This document shows, one piece after another, positions 24,452-33,509 of a stretch of 58,151 nucleotides of DNA. The DNA is from Pelotomaculum terephthalicicum JT (GTDB lineage Bacteria; Bacillota; Desulfotomaculia; Desulfotomaculales; Pelotomaculaceae), in assembly GCF_022410535.1 (NCBI RefSeq), contig NZ_JAKNBL010000016.1:1-58151 (forward strand). The letters are read 5' to 3'. The notes below the pieces were generated by a model that ran no database searches, was not told the origin of the DNA, and saw nothing but the letters and a program-made list of their open reading frames with translations. The position numbers were made by a program, and so were the translations under genes. Each line of letters begins with the position of its first letter. Within the stretch, counting starts at the first letter, position 1.

Positions 24452-24988
24452 GTGAGGCCTTTTGACCGTGCTTTACTGGCAGTATACACTTTCTTTTTAA
24501 CAGCGATTTTCGTACTTTTTTCAGCGGTGATGCTGGGCTGGACAACACCACAGTTCCTGCTCAGAGATCTTTTTTATCCCGGCCAGCCGGAGGTTTTTTG
24601 GACACTTATGGCAATATTGATACTTGCCGGTGCCAGATTGTTTTGGATAGGTGTAAGCAGATCCGACAGAGTTGGCAGGTACGTGTTGCTCACAGAAAGT
24701 GCTGCTGGTCAGATTCGTGTGTCCATAAAAGCGATAGAAAATCTTACTGTAAAAGTAGTATCTCAGGTTAACGGGGTAAAAGAGGTGAAACCCAGGGTAG
24801 TAGCAGTCTCGCAGGGGGTCGGGATCCAACTGCGCGCCGTGGTGACTCCCGACATCAATATTCCGGAAGTTTCCGAGAAAATACAGACCCTGGTAAAAGA
24901 AAAAGTTTTTGAAGTAACGGGTATTGCTGTCAGCACAGTTAAAGTTTCTATTGAAGATATATCGGCGCACAAGCCGAGAGTCGAGTAA
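24452..24988 (+). CDS. amaP: alkaline shock response membrane anchor protein AmaP
   Basis: 178 residues. Two hydrophobic helices near the N-terminus (LLAVYTFFLTAIFVLFSAVM and VFWTLMAILILAGARLFWIG) are followed by an Asp23-like soluble domain. The layout is that of AmaP, which anchors Asp23 proteins to the membrane. GTG 24452 has AAGGGGG upstream. DUF2273 follows, as in many Firmicutes. Confidence 0.9.
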   Translation: MRPFDRALLAVYTFFLTAIFVLFSAVMLGWTTPQFLLRDLFYPGQPEVFWTLMAILILAGARLFWIGVSRSDRVGRYVLLTESAAGQIRVSIKAIENLTVKVVSQVNGVKEVKPRVVAVSQGVGIQLRAVVTPDINIPEVSEKIQTLVKEKVFEVTGIAVSTVKVSIEDISAHKPRVE

Positions 24989-25014
24989 TATTGCCGGAGA
25001 AGAGAGGGAGCGGG

Positions 25015-25227
25015 TTGGGCATAATCCAAGAAATTTTGGATAAACACTTGGGCAAGGCGGCAGGTGTTTTATTGGGTTTGATTTTTGGCTGGTTTGCTAT
25101 CAAGTACGGCCTTTTTAAAGCTTTGTTTGTTGTTGCTTGCGCTGTGGCCGGCTACTATTTGGGCAAGCGCCTTGATGAAAAAATTGATTTTCGGGAATTT
25201 ATATCAAGGATTTTTCGGGAACGATAG
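25015..25227 (+). CDS. DUF2273 small membrane protein
   Basis: 70 residues with two hydrophobic helices (AAGVLLGLIFGWFAIKYGLF and LFVVACAVAGYYLGKRLD). It matches DUF2273, usually encoded with amaP and asp23; function unknown. TTG 25015 was chosen since AGAGAGG at 25001-25007 gives 7-nt spacing. TTG 24991 is an alternative that adds 8 polar residues. Confidence 0.82.
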   Translation: MGIIQEILDKHLGKAAGVLLGLIFGWFAIKYGLFKALFVVACAVAGYYLGKRLDEKIDFREFISRIFRER

Positions 25228-25317
25228 CTTGCAGTGTATTCGGGCCGGAGTAATGGTTGCCGTCTAGGGCGCTGGATACGTTATTTTTGCGCGTAAATTG
25301 CTACGAGGAGGAATTTG

Positions 25318-25743
25318 ATGAGCAGGAGACAGGCCAGAGAAAGGGCGCTTCAGGTCCTGTTCCAAATAGATCTTGGCAATATTGAGCCAAGCGAAGCTTT
25401 TAATAAAGTGGACGGAAGTCTGGGCAGATTAAAGAAAAATGAAGAATTCGCCCGGCAGCTTGTTAACGGAACATTGGCCAACTTGAGGTCTATTGACCAG
25501 GTTATCGCAGGCCTAAGCAAAGACTGGAATATAAAGAGGATGGCAAGCGTCGATAGAAATATAATGCGCCTGGCGCTTTTTGAAATACTGTACTGTAAGG
25601 ACATACCGGATAACGTTTCTGTGAATGAAGCCATAGAATTAGGCAAAGCATTCGGCAGCGAAGAGTCAGGAAAATTTATCAACGGCATCCTGGGGCGTGT
25701 TGTGGAAAAACCGGAAATATACCAAAATAATATTGAGTCTTAG
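25318..25743 (+). CDS. nusB: transcription antitermination factor NusB
   Basis: 141 residues, all-helical. Family motifs are RQARERALQVLFQIDLGN and the C-terminal VNEAIELGKAFGSEESGKFINGIL split over its last helices. NusB binds boxA RNA with S10 and supports rRNA antitermination. ATG 25318 has GAGGAGG 6 nt upstream; TTG 25315 is just in front. Confidence 0.95.
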   Translation: MSRRQARERALQVLFQIDLGNIEPSEAFNKVDGSLGRLKKNEEFARQLVNGTLANLRSIDQVIAGLSKDWNIKRMASVDRNIMRLALFEILYCKDIPDNVSVNEAIELGKAFGSEESGKFINGILGRVVEKPEIYQNNIES

Positions 25744-25871
25744 AAAGAGTGGTTGTTTTTATTGAACAACTGCTCTTTTGAATTTGTATTTTATTAATCG
25801 GTTGCAGGGATTGTATTCTCATTATAGAATAATAACATATGGCATTATTAAAATAGAACAGGTCGTTTTAG

Positions 25872-25914
25872 CCGGGCTAAAGGCGCTGCTGCTATTTTCA
25901 GCGCGGTGGCCCGG
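25872..25914 (+). other. GC-rich two-tier hairpin between nusB and xseA
   Basis: CCGGGC pairs with GCCCGG, and inside it GCGCTG pairs with CAGCGC around a 10-nt loop. No proper T-tract follows (TTGCTTTC), so it is only a possible terminator. It lies in the 205-bp gap before xseA. Confidence 0.55.
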
Positions 25915-25948
25915 TTGCTTTCATTATTATTATTAGGAGTTAAGAGCG

Positions 25949-27154
25949 GTGCGTGTGCTAAGTGTCCGGGAATTGACCAGGCAAATCAAAACAATGTTTG
26001 AAAACGATTACCTGCTGGCTAATATCTGTGTAAAAGGGGAAATATCCAACTTTAAGCCTGCTTCATCCGGACACTATTACTTTACCTTGAAGGATGAGTC
26101 AAGCTGTCTGAAAGTGGTCATGTTTCGCTCCCGCAGCCGCGCCGTGCCTTTCCGGCCGGAAAACGGCATGGCCGTGCTGGTACGCGGCTACGTTTCAGTT
26201 TATGAAAGGGACGGCGTATACCAGCTTTACGCTGATGAGATGGAACCGGACGGAACCGGCGCGTTGTATTTGGCTTTTGAACAGCTGAAAGACAGACTGC
26301 AGCGGGAAGGGTTATTTGACCCAAAACATAAAAAAAATTTGCCGCTGCTGCCCCGCCGGATCGGTATTGTCACTTCCCTGGCCGGTGCGGCGGTACGTGA
26401 CATGGTGGAAATAATTCGGCGCCGCTGGCCCGGCCTGGAGGTTATTCTGGTCCCGGTGCTGGTGCAGGGCGAAGGCGCGCCTCTCGCGGTGGCGCGGGGG
26501 ATCCAGCTGTTAAACAAGCTCGGCGGGGTTGAATTGATTATTATCGGCCGGGGCGGCGGGTCTATTGAGGACTTGTGGGCTTTTAACACGGAAGTTGTCG
26601 CCCGTTGTATTTATTACTCCGAAATCCCCGTCATATCGGCGGTGGGACATGAAACTGACTTTACCATATCCGACTTTGTGGCTGACGCCCGCGCCGCCAC
26701 TCCTTCGGCCGCCGCGGAAATGGCTGTTCCCAATAAAAGGGAAATGGAGCGTTATGTCCAAACAATTGCGGACAGGCTTAAGCGCGCTGTTGAGCAAAAA
26801 ATAAATGAAGGAAGACGGCGTCTGGATTATTGTCTGTCCGGCAGGACTTTGGCGCGGCCGGTGGAAACTTTTTGCGGCGCCAGGCAGCAATCAGTTGACT
26901 TCCTCACCCACCGCCTGACCCAAAGCGTGTGCAGCGTGGTCGAAAGCGAGGGCGGCCGCCTCGCGGCGCTCGCCGCCCGGCTAAACACCTTGAGTCCGCT
27001 GGCCACTCTGGCCAGGGGATATAGTATTTGTACCACACCGGACGGCAGGCGCGTCATTAGCGACATTAAAGAAGTGGACGAAGGCGACAAGCTGGTTGTG
27101 CGCTTGTACAAGGGGTTGTTGCAGTGTGCTGTGGAGGAAAAAAGGTTACAATAA
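25949..27154 (+). CDS. xseA: exodeoxyribonuclease VII large subunit
   Basis: 401 residues. An N-terminal OB-fold (CVKGEISNFKPASSGHYYF) is followed by the catalytic region with GIVTSLAGAAVRDM, GRGGGSIEDLWAFN and VGHETDFTISDFVAD. With XseB it degrades single-stranded DNA to oligonucleotides. GTG 25949 has AGGAG at 25935-25939. xseB lies downstream after folD and fchA rather than adjacent, an arrangement with the C1 genes inserted between. Confidence 0.96.
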   Translation: MRVLSVRELTRQIKTMFENDYLLANICVKGEISNFKPASSGHYYFTLKDESSCLKVVMFRSRSRAVPFRPENGMAVLVRGYVSVYERDGVYQLYADEMEPDGTGALYLAFEQLKDRLQREGLFDPKHKKNLPLLPRRIGIVTSLAGAAVRDMVEIIRRRWPGLEVILVPVLVQGEGAPLAVARGIQLLNKLGGVELIIIGRGGGSIEDLWAFNTEVVARCIYYSEIPVISAVGHETDFTISDFVADARAATPSAAAEMAVPNKREMERYVQTIADRLKRAVEQKINEGRRRLDYCLSGRTLARPVETFCGARQQSVDFLTHRLTQSVCSVVESEGGRLAALAARLNTLSPLATLARGYSICTTPDGRRVISDIKEVDEGDKLVVRLYKGLLQCAVEEKRLQ

Positions 27155-27180
27155 AATAAAGAAAGCGCACAGGTAATAAA

Positions 27181-28026
27181 ATGGCAATTATTCTCGACGG
27201 TAAAAAAATTGCTGGATTAATCAGAGCGGAAATAAAAAAAGAAGTTGGGCAACTGCGCGCAAGGGGAATTGTGCCTAAACTGGCTGTTATCCTGGCTGGT
27301 GATGACCCGGCGTCAGTCATTTACGCCCGCTCCAAGGAAAAAGCCTGCCTTAACGCCGGCATCAGCTACGAGCTCTTCAACTTGCCGGGTGGAATTCCTG
27401 AAGATGAATTGATGTTCTTAATCGGTAAGTTGAATAAAGATGAAAATGTGCATGGAATTATCATTGAATTGCCTTTGCCCGAGGGAATAAACAAACAAAG
27501 AGTTTTAGAAGCGGTATCGCCGCTTAAAGACATTGACGGGGTGCATCCCGTCAACCGGGGTTATCTCGTCAGTAATAGCGACGGGCTTTTTCCGGCCACA
27601 CCGCAAAGTTGTATTGAAATCATGCAGCGCGGCGGAATAGAAATAGAGAGTAAGCATGCCGTTCTGGTAGGCCGTGGCGAAACAGTGGGTAAACCGCTGG
27701 TTTTTATGATGCTGAACCAAAACGCTACGGTGACTGTCTGCCACACTAAAACCAGCGACCTTGGCCGGCACACCAGACAGGCGGACATACTGATCACCGC
27801 CGTGGGCAAGGCCAAGATGATTACAGCCGACTTGATCAAACCCGGCGCCGTAGTGATAGACGCCGGTATAAATGAAACGGCGGAAGGCATTTGCGGGGAC
27901 GTTGACTATGAAAATGTGCAAAAGGTTGCCGGCGCGGTTTCACCAGTCCCAGGCGGGGTCGGCAGTCTTACCACCGTTTTGGTGCAGAGAAACCTGCTTA
28001 AAGCAATCAAACTTCAGAAGAAATAG
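27181..28026 (+). CDS. folD: bifunctional methylenetetrahydrofolate dehydrogenase/cyclohydrolase
   Basis: FolD interconverts methylene-, methenyl- and formyl-tetrahydrofolate with NAD(P). The 281-residue product shows the catalytic-Lys region PASVIYARSKEKAC, the motif LPLPEGINKQRVLEAVSP and the C-terminal signature VPGGVGSLTTVLV. The nucleotide-binding turn is VGRGETVGKP. In acetogenic and syntrophic anaerobes it serves the Wood-Ljungdahl methyl branch. It is followed by fchA, which can provide a second cyclohydrolase. Confidence 0.96.
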   Translation: MAIILDGKKIAGLIRAEIKKEVGQLRARGIVPKLAVILAGDDPASVIYARSKEKACLNAGISYELFNLPGGIPEDELMFLIGKLNKDENVHGIIIELPLPEGINKQRVLEAVSPLKDIDGVHPVNRGYLVSNSDGLFPATPQSCIEIMQRGGIEIESKHAVLVGRGETVGKPLVFMMLNQNATVTVCHTKTSDLGRHTRQADILITAVGKAKMITADLIKPGAVVIDAGINETAEGICGDVDYENVQKVAGAVSPVPGGVGSLTTVLVQRNLLKAIKLQKK

Positions 28027-28032
28027 TGCGCA

Positions 28033-28128
28033 GGACAGGGGAAGACAGAGGGGACGGTTCTCCTGGACCGCTCAGGAAACATTTAATAAGTTGTCAGAAG
28101 AACCGTCCCCCTGCCATCTCCCCCTGCC
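28033..28128. repeat. REP-like imperfect inverted repeat
   Basis: GGGGACGGTTCT (28050-28061) is perfectly inverted as AGAACCGTCCCC (28099-28110), and the flanks extend the match to about 30 bp with mismatches. Similar GGGGACGGTTCT elements are common between genes in Peptococcaceae genomes. It sits between folD and fchA and could be a REP or MITE. Confidence 0.65.
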
Positions 28129-28155
28129 AACTCTTTAAAAAAGGAGATGTCGCCT

Positions 28156-28794
28156 GTGAGCGCTTTATTTGATAAAACCTTGCGGGAAGTAATAGAACTT
28201 TCTGCCTCCAGTTCCCCTGCGCCGGGTGGCGGCAGTGTTTCCGCCATAGTGGCGTGTTTCGGCCTGGCTATGACCGCTATGGTCTGCAATCTGACCACGG
28301 GGAAAAAGAAGTACCGGGAGGTTGAACCGCAGGTCAATGAAATTATCAGCACCGCCGATAATTTGATGAGAAGACTGGAAGAACTGGTAGACAGGGACAT
28401 GGCGGAGTTTAACAATTATATGAGGGCTTTTCGGATGCCCAAGGAAACCGATGCTGAAAAAGCAACACGTGAAGAAGCTATGCAGAAAGCTTTAGTAAAA
28501 GCCACGGAAACTCCTTTGGACATAGCCCGTGTTTGTCTGGAAGCGCTGCGGATCACCGCGCGGCTCTCCGGCATGGGAAACAAAACAGCCATCAGCGACG
28601 CCGGGGTGGCCGCCGTTATATTTGACGCCGCTGTCAACGGCGTGCTTTTGAGTGCTGAAATTAATGCCGCCATGATCGAAGATCAGGATTATGTAAAAAG
28701 GGTTATTGAGGAAAAAGAGGCGATGGCTGCCGCGGCCGGGCGGCTGAAGGATGAGGCCGTGGCCGCGGTGCGGGCGCGGATTAAAGAGTCTTAA
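28156..28794 (+). CDS. fchA: methenyltetrahydrofolate cyclohydrolase / FTCD-C family protein
   Basis: 212 residues, helical. The N-terminal SSSPAPGGGSVSAIVACFGLA block, KKYREVE and the D-rich AISDAGVAAVIFDAAVNG match the formiminotransferase-cyclodeaminase C-terminal family, whose stand-alone members include FchA of acetogens. It would hydrolyse methenyl-THF to formyl-THF; deaminase activity on formimino-THF cannot be excluded. GTG 28156 was chosen, as AAGGAG lies 9 nt upstream; ATG 28147 directly abuts it. Adjacent folD supports a C1 role. Confidence 0.88.
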   Translation: MSALFDKTLREVIELSASSSPAPGGGSVSAIVACFGLAMTAMVCNLTTGKKKYREVEPQVNEIISTADNLMRRLEELVDRDMAEFNNYMRAFRMPKETDAEKATREEAMQKALVKATETPLDIARVCLEALRITARLSGMGNKTAISDAGVAAVIFDAAVNGVLLSAEINAAMIEDQDYVKRVIEEKEAMAAAAGRLKDEAVAAVRARIKES

Positions 28795-28817
28795 GAGGTA
28801 CGGTAAGGAGGACATTT

Positions 28818-29099
28818 ATGGTTGTGGAAAACACCGCTGGAGGTAAAAAAATATCTTTCGAAGAAGCCATAGCGCGTTTGGAAGCACTGGTGCGGGAATT
28901 GGAAGACAGCCGGTTGCCGCTGGAGAAAGCGCTGGAGATGTTTACGGAGGGAATCGGACTTACCCGTGTCTGTAATGAATACCTGGCGGCGGCAGAGCAA
29001 CGTATTGCCATATTAACCGCTAACGAAAAAGATGAAATAAACGTTAAGGAAATTGACGCGTTGCCCTTGGCGGTAGGGGGTCAAAAAAATGAATTTTGA
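28818..29099 (+). CDS. xseB: exodeoxyribonuclease VII small subunit
   Basis: 93 residues with the XseB core SFEEAIARLEALVRELED, then LPLEKALEMFTEGIGL. It binds XseA. A longer polar tail follows the core. AAGGAGG lies upstream. The last codons overlap ispA by 11 bp, so the two are coupled. Confidence 0.95.
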   Translation: MVVENTAGGKKISFEEAIARLEALVRELEDSRLPLEKALEMFTEGIGLTRVCNEYLAAAEQRIAILTANEKDEINVKEIDALPLAVGGQKNEF

Positions 29100-29970
29100 A
29101 GAAACATTGGAGAAGTATAGTTCTATTGTTGAAGAGGCGCTTGAACATCACCTGCCGCCGTCCAACGCCTATCCGCCTTTGATTCACCAGGCTATGCGGT
29201 ATAGCGTCATGGGTGGAGGCAAACGGCTCAGACCCGTCATGGTAATAGCAGTGGCTGAAGCAGTGGGGGGGAAAGCCGCGGATGTAATGCCCGCGGCCTG
29301 CGCTCTTGAAATGATTCATGCCTACTCACTGATTCACGATGACTTGCCTGCCATGGACAATGATGATTATCGCCGGGGTAAACCGGCGAACCACAAGGTA
29401 TACGGGGACGCTGTAGCGATTTTAGCGGGCGACGCCCTATTAACTCTGGCATTTTCCATGTTAGCGAACGTTCGCGCCCAAAATACGGATGATGTTGTAA
29501 AAGTTATTGATGAGATTGCTCTCGCGGCAGGAACATTCGGCATGATTGGAGGACAGGTTGTCGATACGTTTTCCGCGGGAGAGGATATCAATGAACGCAC
29601 GCTTGAATACATTCATAGTCACAAAACAGGCGCCCTTTATCGCGCGGCAGTTCGGGCGGGGGCTATCCTGGCCGGGGCGGAAGAGGAAAAATTAAATAGT
29701 CTTACATGCTATGCGGATAATTTAGGCCTTGCTTTTCAAATAATTGACGACATTCTTGATGTTGAAGGTGACGCGGCAAAGATAGGCAAACCGGTGGGAA
29801 GCGATGTCAAGAACAAGAAAGTCACTTACCCTTCGCTTTTTGGTATGGAAGAAGCGAGGGCAAAAGCGCGTCAGGCCGCGGGAAGAGCTTTATCGGCTCT
29901 GGATTGTTTTGGGGAAGAGGCGGATTTTTTAAAGATGCTCGTACATTATATCATCGACCGGGATTACTAA
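29089..29970 (+). CDS. ispA: farnesyl diphosphate synthase (polyprenyl synthetase)
   Basis: 293 residues. It condenses IPP with DMAPP/GPP to farnesyl diphosphate. The first Asp-rich motif is HDDLPAMDNDDYRRG and the second FQIIDDILDVEGD; GGGKRLRPV and the KTGALY motif are present. The C-terminus is slightly unusual (MLVHYIIDRDY) but complete. It precedes OLE RNA, oapA and dxs, the arrangement of isoprenoid genes around OLE in other Firmicutes. Confidence 0.95.
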   Translation: MNFEETLEKYSSIVEEALEHHLPPSNAYPPLIHQAMRYSVMGGGKRLRPVMVIAVAEAVGGKAADVMPAACALEMIHAYSLIHDDLPAMDNDDYRRGKPANHKVYGDAVAILAGDALLTLAFSMLANVRAQNTDDVVKVIDEIALAAGTFGMIGGQVVDTFSAGEDINERTLEYIHSHKTGALYRAAVRAGAILAGAEEEKLNSLTCYADNLGLAFQIIDDILDVEGDAAKIGKPVGSDVKNKKVTYPSLFGMEEARAKARQAAGRALSALDCFGEEADFLKMLVHYIIDRDY

Positions 29971-30113
29971 ATTATGCTTTTAGTCCGGGCAGTTCAATAA
30001 GTGAAAATATTATCTACAGGAACACACCGCTACTATACAGATTTGCGATATGGCGGTTATTATTTTTTAGGCTAATAACCAATTAAACAGCGAAAACAGA
30101 GAAAAACCGGCAT

Positions 30114-30142
30114 TTGAAAGAAAATAGATGTTTTGTTATAAT
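30114..30142 (+). promoter_or_regulatory. sigma-A promoter with extended -10 for OLE RNA
   Basis: TTGAAA (30114-30119), 17-nt spacer, TATAAT (30137-30142) preceded by TGT, giving an extended -10. Transcription would begin near 30149, at the start of the structured RNA. Confidence 0.75.
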
Positions 30143-30149
30143 TACAAAG

Positions 30150-30763
30150 TGAAAATATTTATCGGTAAGTGATACAGTATTCTAGTCAGATGCACCTTTT
30201 TGAAGGCGGGCCTAAAAATCCGTCAAGGGCACAACGATGAAGTTCCTGGTGCTGGCTGCTGACGCCCAGTCGGGGGCTGGTACTGGGAGTTAAGGTGGTT
30301 GGGCGACCCGCAACGGCATGCGGGCGTTGACCCTGCCTCCGTGGAGACCCAAGTATGTGGGAAGCTGTACCGCCTTGGCGCGGTTGGTAGACTATGGCTT
30401 GGGATTTAAACCTGCATGTGGTCGAAGCTGCGTGCAGTGTAGCCTGCCTTGAGTGGTAAGGGTGGATTTCAGCATTTTTACAAACCGGCTGACATGGGCC
30501 CGTGCACGGTTGGTTTGATGATTGAAACCTTTATTGCAAAAGAGGCTAAAAAAGGTAAATTCTGTCGAGGAAAACTCCTAGGCTGTCCGGAATTCCGGGG
30601 CAGATTGGGGATTGCAGTGTGGACTAAGTGGTAATCTAGCCCCGGTACGGTGACGGACGGAAACAGTTGTAAAGGGAAACCGCCGGTTTGGCGACAGCCG
30701 GTAGCTGTTTGGGAAAACCTGCTAGACCTAAGCCACAATATTTACCCGGTCTGCTGTCACTTA
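30150..30763 (+). ncRNA. ole: OLE RNA (ornate large extremophilic RNA)
   Basis: A region of about 610 nt without a credible gene lies between ispA and oapA, the defining position of OLE RNA. It is GC-rich and full of stems. A closing stem pairs TAAGTGA (30166-30172) with TCACTTA (30757-30763). Internal stems include CCCGCA/TGCGGG (30307-30324) and ACCGC/GCGGT (30369-30384). It has its own promoter. In Bacillus halodurans OLE RNA of about 600 nt forms a membrane ribonucleoprotein with OapA and affects tolerance to cold, ethanol and Mg2+. The identity rests on position, size and structure; the exact 3' end is unknown and no consensus alignment was run. Confidence 0.88.
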
Positions 30764-30850
30764 TCTTACATATATTACGTAATAACTTGTGGCATAGTAT
30801 ACTTTACATGATATAAGTTTCTATTTGTTACTATTCTGGCATTCAGAATT

Positions 30851-30909
30851 CAGGAGTCAGAATTCAGAATAGTTCGAGACAATAAACAGTTTTCTTATTC
30901 TGACTCCTG
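30851..30909. repeat. inverted repeat element between OLE RNA and oapA
   Basis: CAGGAGTCAGAAT (30851-30863) is perfectly inverted as ATTCTGACTCCTG (30897-30909), with more copies of the ATTCAGAAT motif around it. It resembles the repeat at 52810-53119 and may be a short MITE or a terminator for OLE RNA. Confidence 0.65.
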
Positions 30910-30978
30910 ACTACTGATTACTGGCCCCTGAGTAGTGCAAAATAGATATGCCAACTGTCGCAGTATGAGGTGACATTT

Positions 30979-31584
30979 TTGGGTAATAATAAATCTACTG
31001 TTTCCGGTAGATATATTTTCCTGGTCGGTATAGGCTCGTTTATAATCGCAATCATATTTACCTTGTTTTCAGAAATATTTGCGTCTAAATTGAATAACCT
31101 GATTTTGTCTTTTGTTTTTTTGATTATCATCATTACAATAAACATTCTGGCCGATCTTGTGGGTACGGCTGTGACAGCCGCCTCTCACGCTCCTTTCAAC
31201 GCAAAGGCAGCTAAACGTGTTAAAGGTGCGCCCCAAGGGCTGCTGTTAATCAAAAATGCCGATAGAGTAGCTAATATCGCAAATGATATTATCGGTGATA
31301 TAACCACCACGGTAAGCGGCGCGTTGGGGATATCAATCGTAGTGCAAATCATGAGGGTGGGACCGCGGTTCGATCAGTTTTGGCTGAATGTGCTGCTTAC
31401 CGCCCTTATTTCTGTTTTGATTGTTACCGGTAAGGCCGCGGGGAAAAAAGTGTCTCTCAGCCATCCTGACGAAATTATTTTTTTTGTCGGTACTGTCCTG
31501 GCGAAAATTGAAAGTGTCACCGGTTATAACTTTTTTCAAAAACAAAAGGTGCCGAAGAATAAGCAAAAGGTGGGTAAGCAGTGA
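30979..31584 (+). CDS. oapA: OLE-associated protein OapA
   Basis: 201 residues with about four hydrophobic helices ([37 protein letters not shown]-type segments, and [16 protein letters not shown]). A polar conserved-looking stretch with D-rich [16 protein letters not shown] lies in the middle, and a basic tail ends the protein. The location directly after OLE RNA and before dxs identifies it as OapA, the membrane protein that binds OLE RNA. TTG 30979 follows GAGGTG with 6-nt spacing; GTG 30970 is an alternative. Its stop overlaps dxs by 4 bp. Confidence 0.88.
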   Translation: MGNNKSTVSGRYIFLVGIGSFIIAIIFTLFSEIFASKLNNLILSFVFLIIIITINILADLVGTAVTAASHAPFNAKAAKRVKGAPQGLLLIKNADRVANIANDIIGDITTTVSGALGISIVVQIMRVGPRFDQFWLNVLLTALISVLIVTGKAAGKKVSLSHPDEIIFFVGTVLAKIESVTGYNFFQKQKVPKNKQKVGKQ

Positions 31585-33488
31585 GTAGACTTTTAAAAAA
31601 AGTTCATTCCCCATATGTGATTCGCTCGCTGAATTTTGCCCAACTGCAGGAGTTAGCCGGGGAAATACGTCAGGAAATAATTAATACTGTCGCGAAGAAT
31701 GGGGGACACCTTTCACCTAGTTTAGGGGTGGTGGAACTAACACTGGCTCTTCATTATGTTTTCAACTCTCCCGTGGATAAGATTATCTGGGATGTGGGAC
31801 ACCAGAGCTATGCTCATAAACTGCTTACGGGACGTTATAAGGAGTTTGGCACTTTGCGTCAAATTGGAGGTATCAGCGGTTTTCCCCGCCCCGCTGAAAG
31901 CAAGCATGATGTGTTTGGTACAGGGCACAGCAGTACATCTATTTCCGCCGCCCTCGGCATGGCTGTCGCGCGGGATTTAAAAGGAGACAATTATTCTGTA
32001 GTCGCAATTATCGGCGATGGCGCCATGACCGGCGGGATGGCCTTTGAGGCGCTTAACCACGCCGGTCATATGAAAAAAGACTTGATCGTGGTTTTAAATG
32101 ATAATGAAATGTCCATTGCCCAGAACGTGGGGGCTTTGTCCGGCTATCTTAACCGCCTGCGCACCGATCCGATGTATTCAAGGGGCAAGGAAGAAATTGA
32201 GCAAATCTTGCGCAAACTGCCGGCGGGTCCAACCCTGTTGCGGCTGATTGAGAAGCTAAAAGACAGCTTGAAATACCTGGTGGTGCCCGGCATGTTTTTT
32301 GAAGAACTGGGTTTTATTTACCTGGGGCCTGTAGACGGACACGACATCAAGGCGGTCACCGGCGTCCTGCAACGAGCCAAGTCTATCAAGGGGCCGGTCT
32401 TGATTCATATGTTGACAAAGAAAGGCAAGGGCTACAAGCCGGCTGAAGATAATCCGGACAAGTTTCACGGAGTTGGCCCGTTTGATGTTGCTAGTGGAGA
32501 GGTTAAGAAAAAAAACGCCCCGCTTTCATACACCGAAGTGTTCGGCAGAACTATGGTGAAGCTTGCCGGCAGCGAGCGGAACGTCCTGGCAATCACAGCC
32601 GCCATGTCGGGCGGCACGGGTTTGACAAAATTCGCGCGGCTTTTTCCGGAACGTTTCTTTGACGTGGGTATTGCCGAACAGCATGGGGTTACCCTGGCCG
32701 CCGGGCTTGCTTCCGGGGGATATCATCCTGTTGTGGCAATATACTCAACTTTCCTCCAACGCGCTTATGATCAGATCCTGCATGATATTTGTCTGCAAAA
32801 CCTGCCGGTGGTTTTTGCTATTGACCGGGCTGGTATTGTCGGGGAGGATGGCCCCACTCATCATGGGCTTTTTGACTTGTCTTACCTTGGGTCTATGCCC
32901 AATATGATCGTGATGGCACCCGCAAATGAAAATGAGCTGCAGCATATGCTTGCCACAGCGTTAACATGCCATGGGCCGGTGGCTATACGCTACCCGCGGG
33001 GAGCGGGAGTCGGCTGTAAAATAGACGATGAGCTGAAATTACTGCCTATCGGTAAGGCTGAAGTGCTCAGGGAAGGGGCAGACCTCACTTTACTGGCGGT
33101 GGGGAGCATGGTCGGCAAGGCTGAAGAGGCGGCAGGGGTTCTTTCCGGAATGAGCATTGAGGCGACAGTAATAAACGCTCGTTTTATTAAACCCCTTGAC
33201 GAGGAACTCATCCTTAAATATGCTACAATTACAGGTAAGGTTTTTACCTTTGAGGAACATGTTGTTAAAAACGGCTTCGGCAGCGCCGTTCTGGAATTAT
33301 TGTCATCAAAAGGGAAAAAAGAAGTCATGGTGCACCGTTTCGGTATTCCCGACTGCTTTATTGAGCATGGCAGTCATTCACTTTTAATGGAGAAGTATGG
33401 CCTTACTGTGCAACAAGTGGTCAATTTTATCGCGGGTCAATGCGTGCCGAGAAAAGTGACTAAAAAGCTCAAGTTGGTTTTTGATTAA
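31581..33488 (+). CDS. dxs: 1-deoxy-D-xylulose-5-phosphate synthase
   Basis: 635 residues. This thiamine-diphosphate enzyme makes DXP from pyruvate and glyceraldehyde 3-phosphate, the first step of the MEP isoprenoid pathway. Motifs are [25 protein letters not shown], the TPP-binding [15 protein letters not shown], and the transketolase [20 protein letters not shown] 31581 overlaps the oapA stop. With ispA it covers the start and a late step of the pathway. Confidence 0.97.
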   Translation: MSRLLKKVHSPYVIRSLNFAQLQELAGEIRQEIINTVAKNGGHLSPSLGVVELTLALHYVFNSPVDKIIWDVGHQSYAHKLLTGRYKEFGTLRQIGGISGFPRPAESKHDVFGTGHSSTSISAALGMAVARDLKGDNYSVVAIIGDGAMTGGMAFEALNHAGHMKKDLIVVLNDNEMSIAQNVGALSGYLNRLRTDPMYSRGKEEIEQILRKLPAGPTLLRLIEKLKDSLKYLVVPGMFFEELGFIYLGPVDGHDIKAVTGVLQRAKSIKGPVLIHMLTKKGKGYKPAEDNPDKFHGVGPFDVASGEVKKKNAPLSYTEVFGRTMVKLAGSERNVLAITAAMSGGTGLTKFARLFPERFFDVGIAEQHGVTLAAGLASGGYHPVVAIYSTFLQRAYDQILHDICLQNLPVVFAIDRAGIVGEDGPTHHGLFDLSYLGSMPNMIVMAPANENELQHMLATALTCHGPVAIRYPRGAGVGCKIDDELKLLPIGKAEVLREGADLTLLAVGSMVGKAEEAAGVLSGMSIEATVINARFIKPLDEELILKYATITGKVFTFEEHVVKNGFGSAVLELLSSKGKKEVMVHRFGIPDCFIEHGSHSLLMEKYGLTVQQVVNFIAGQCVPRKVTKKLKLVFD

Positions 33489-33509
33489 AACGGCGCGGAG
33501 GTTATCAGC

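Noticed and set aside
30449-30634. 61-codon open frame inside the OLE region
   Set aside because: It lies within the structured RNA, has no ribosome binding site and no protein-like composition.
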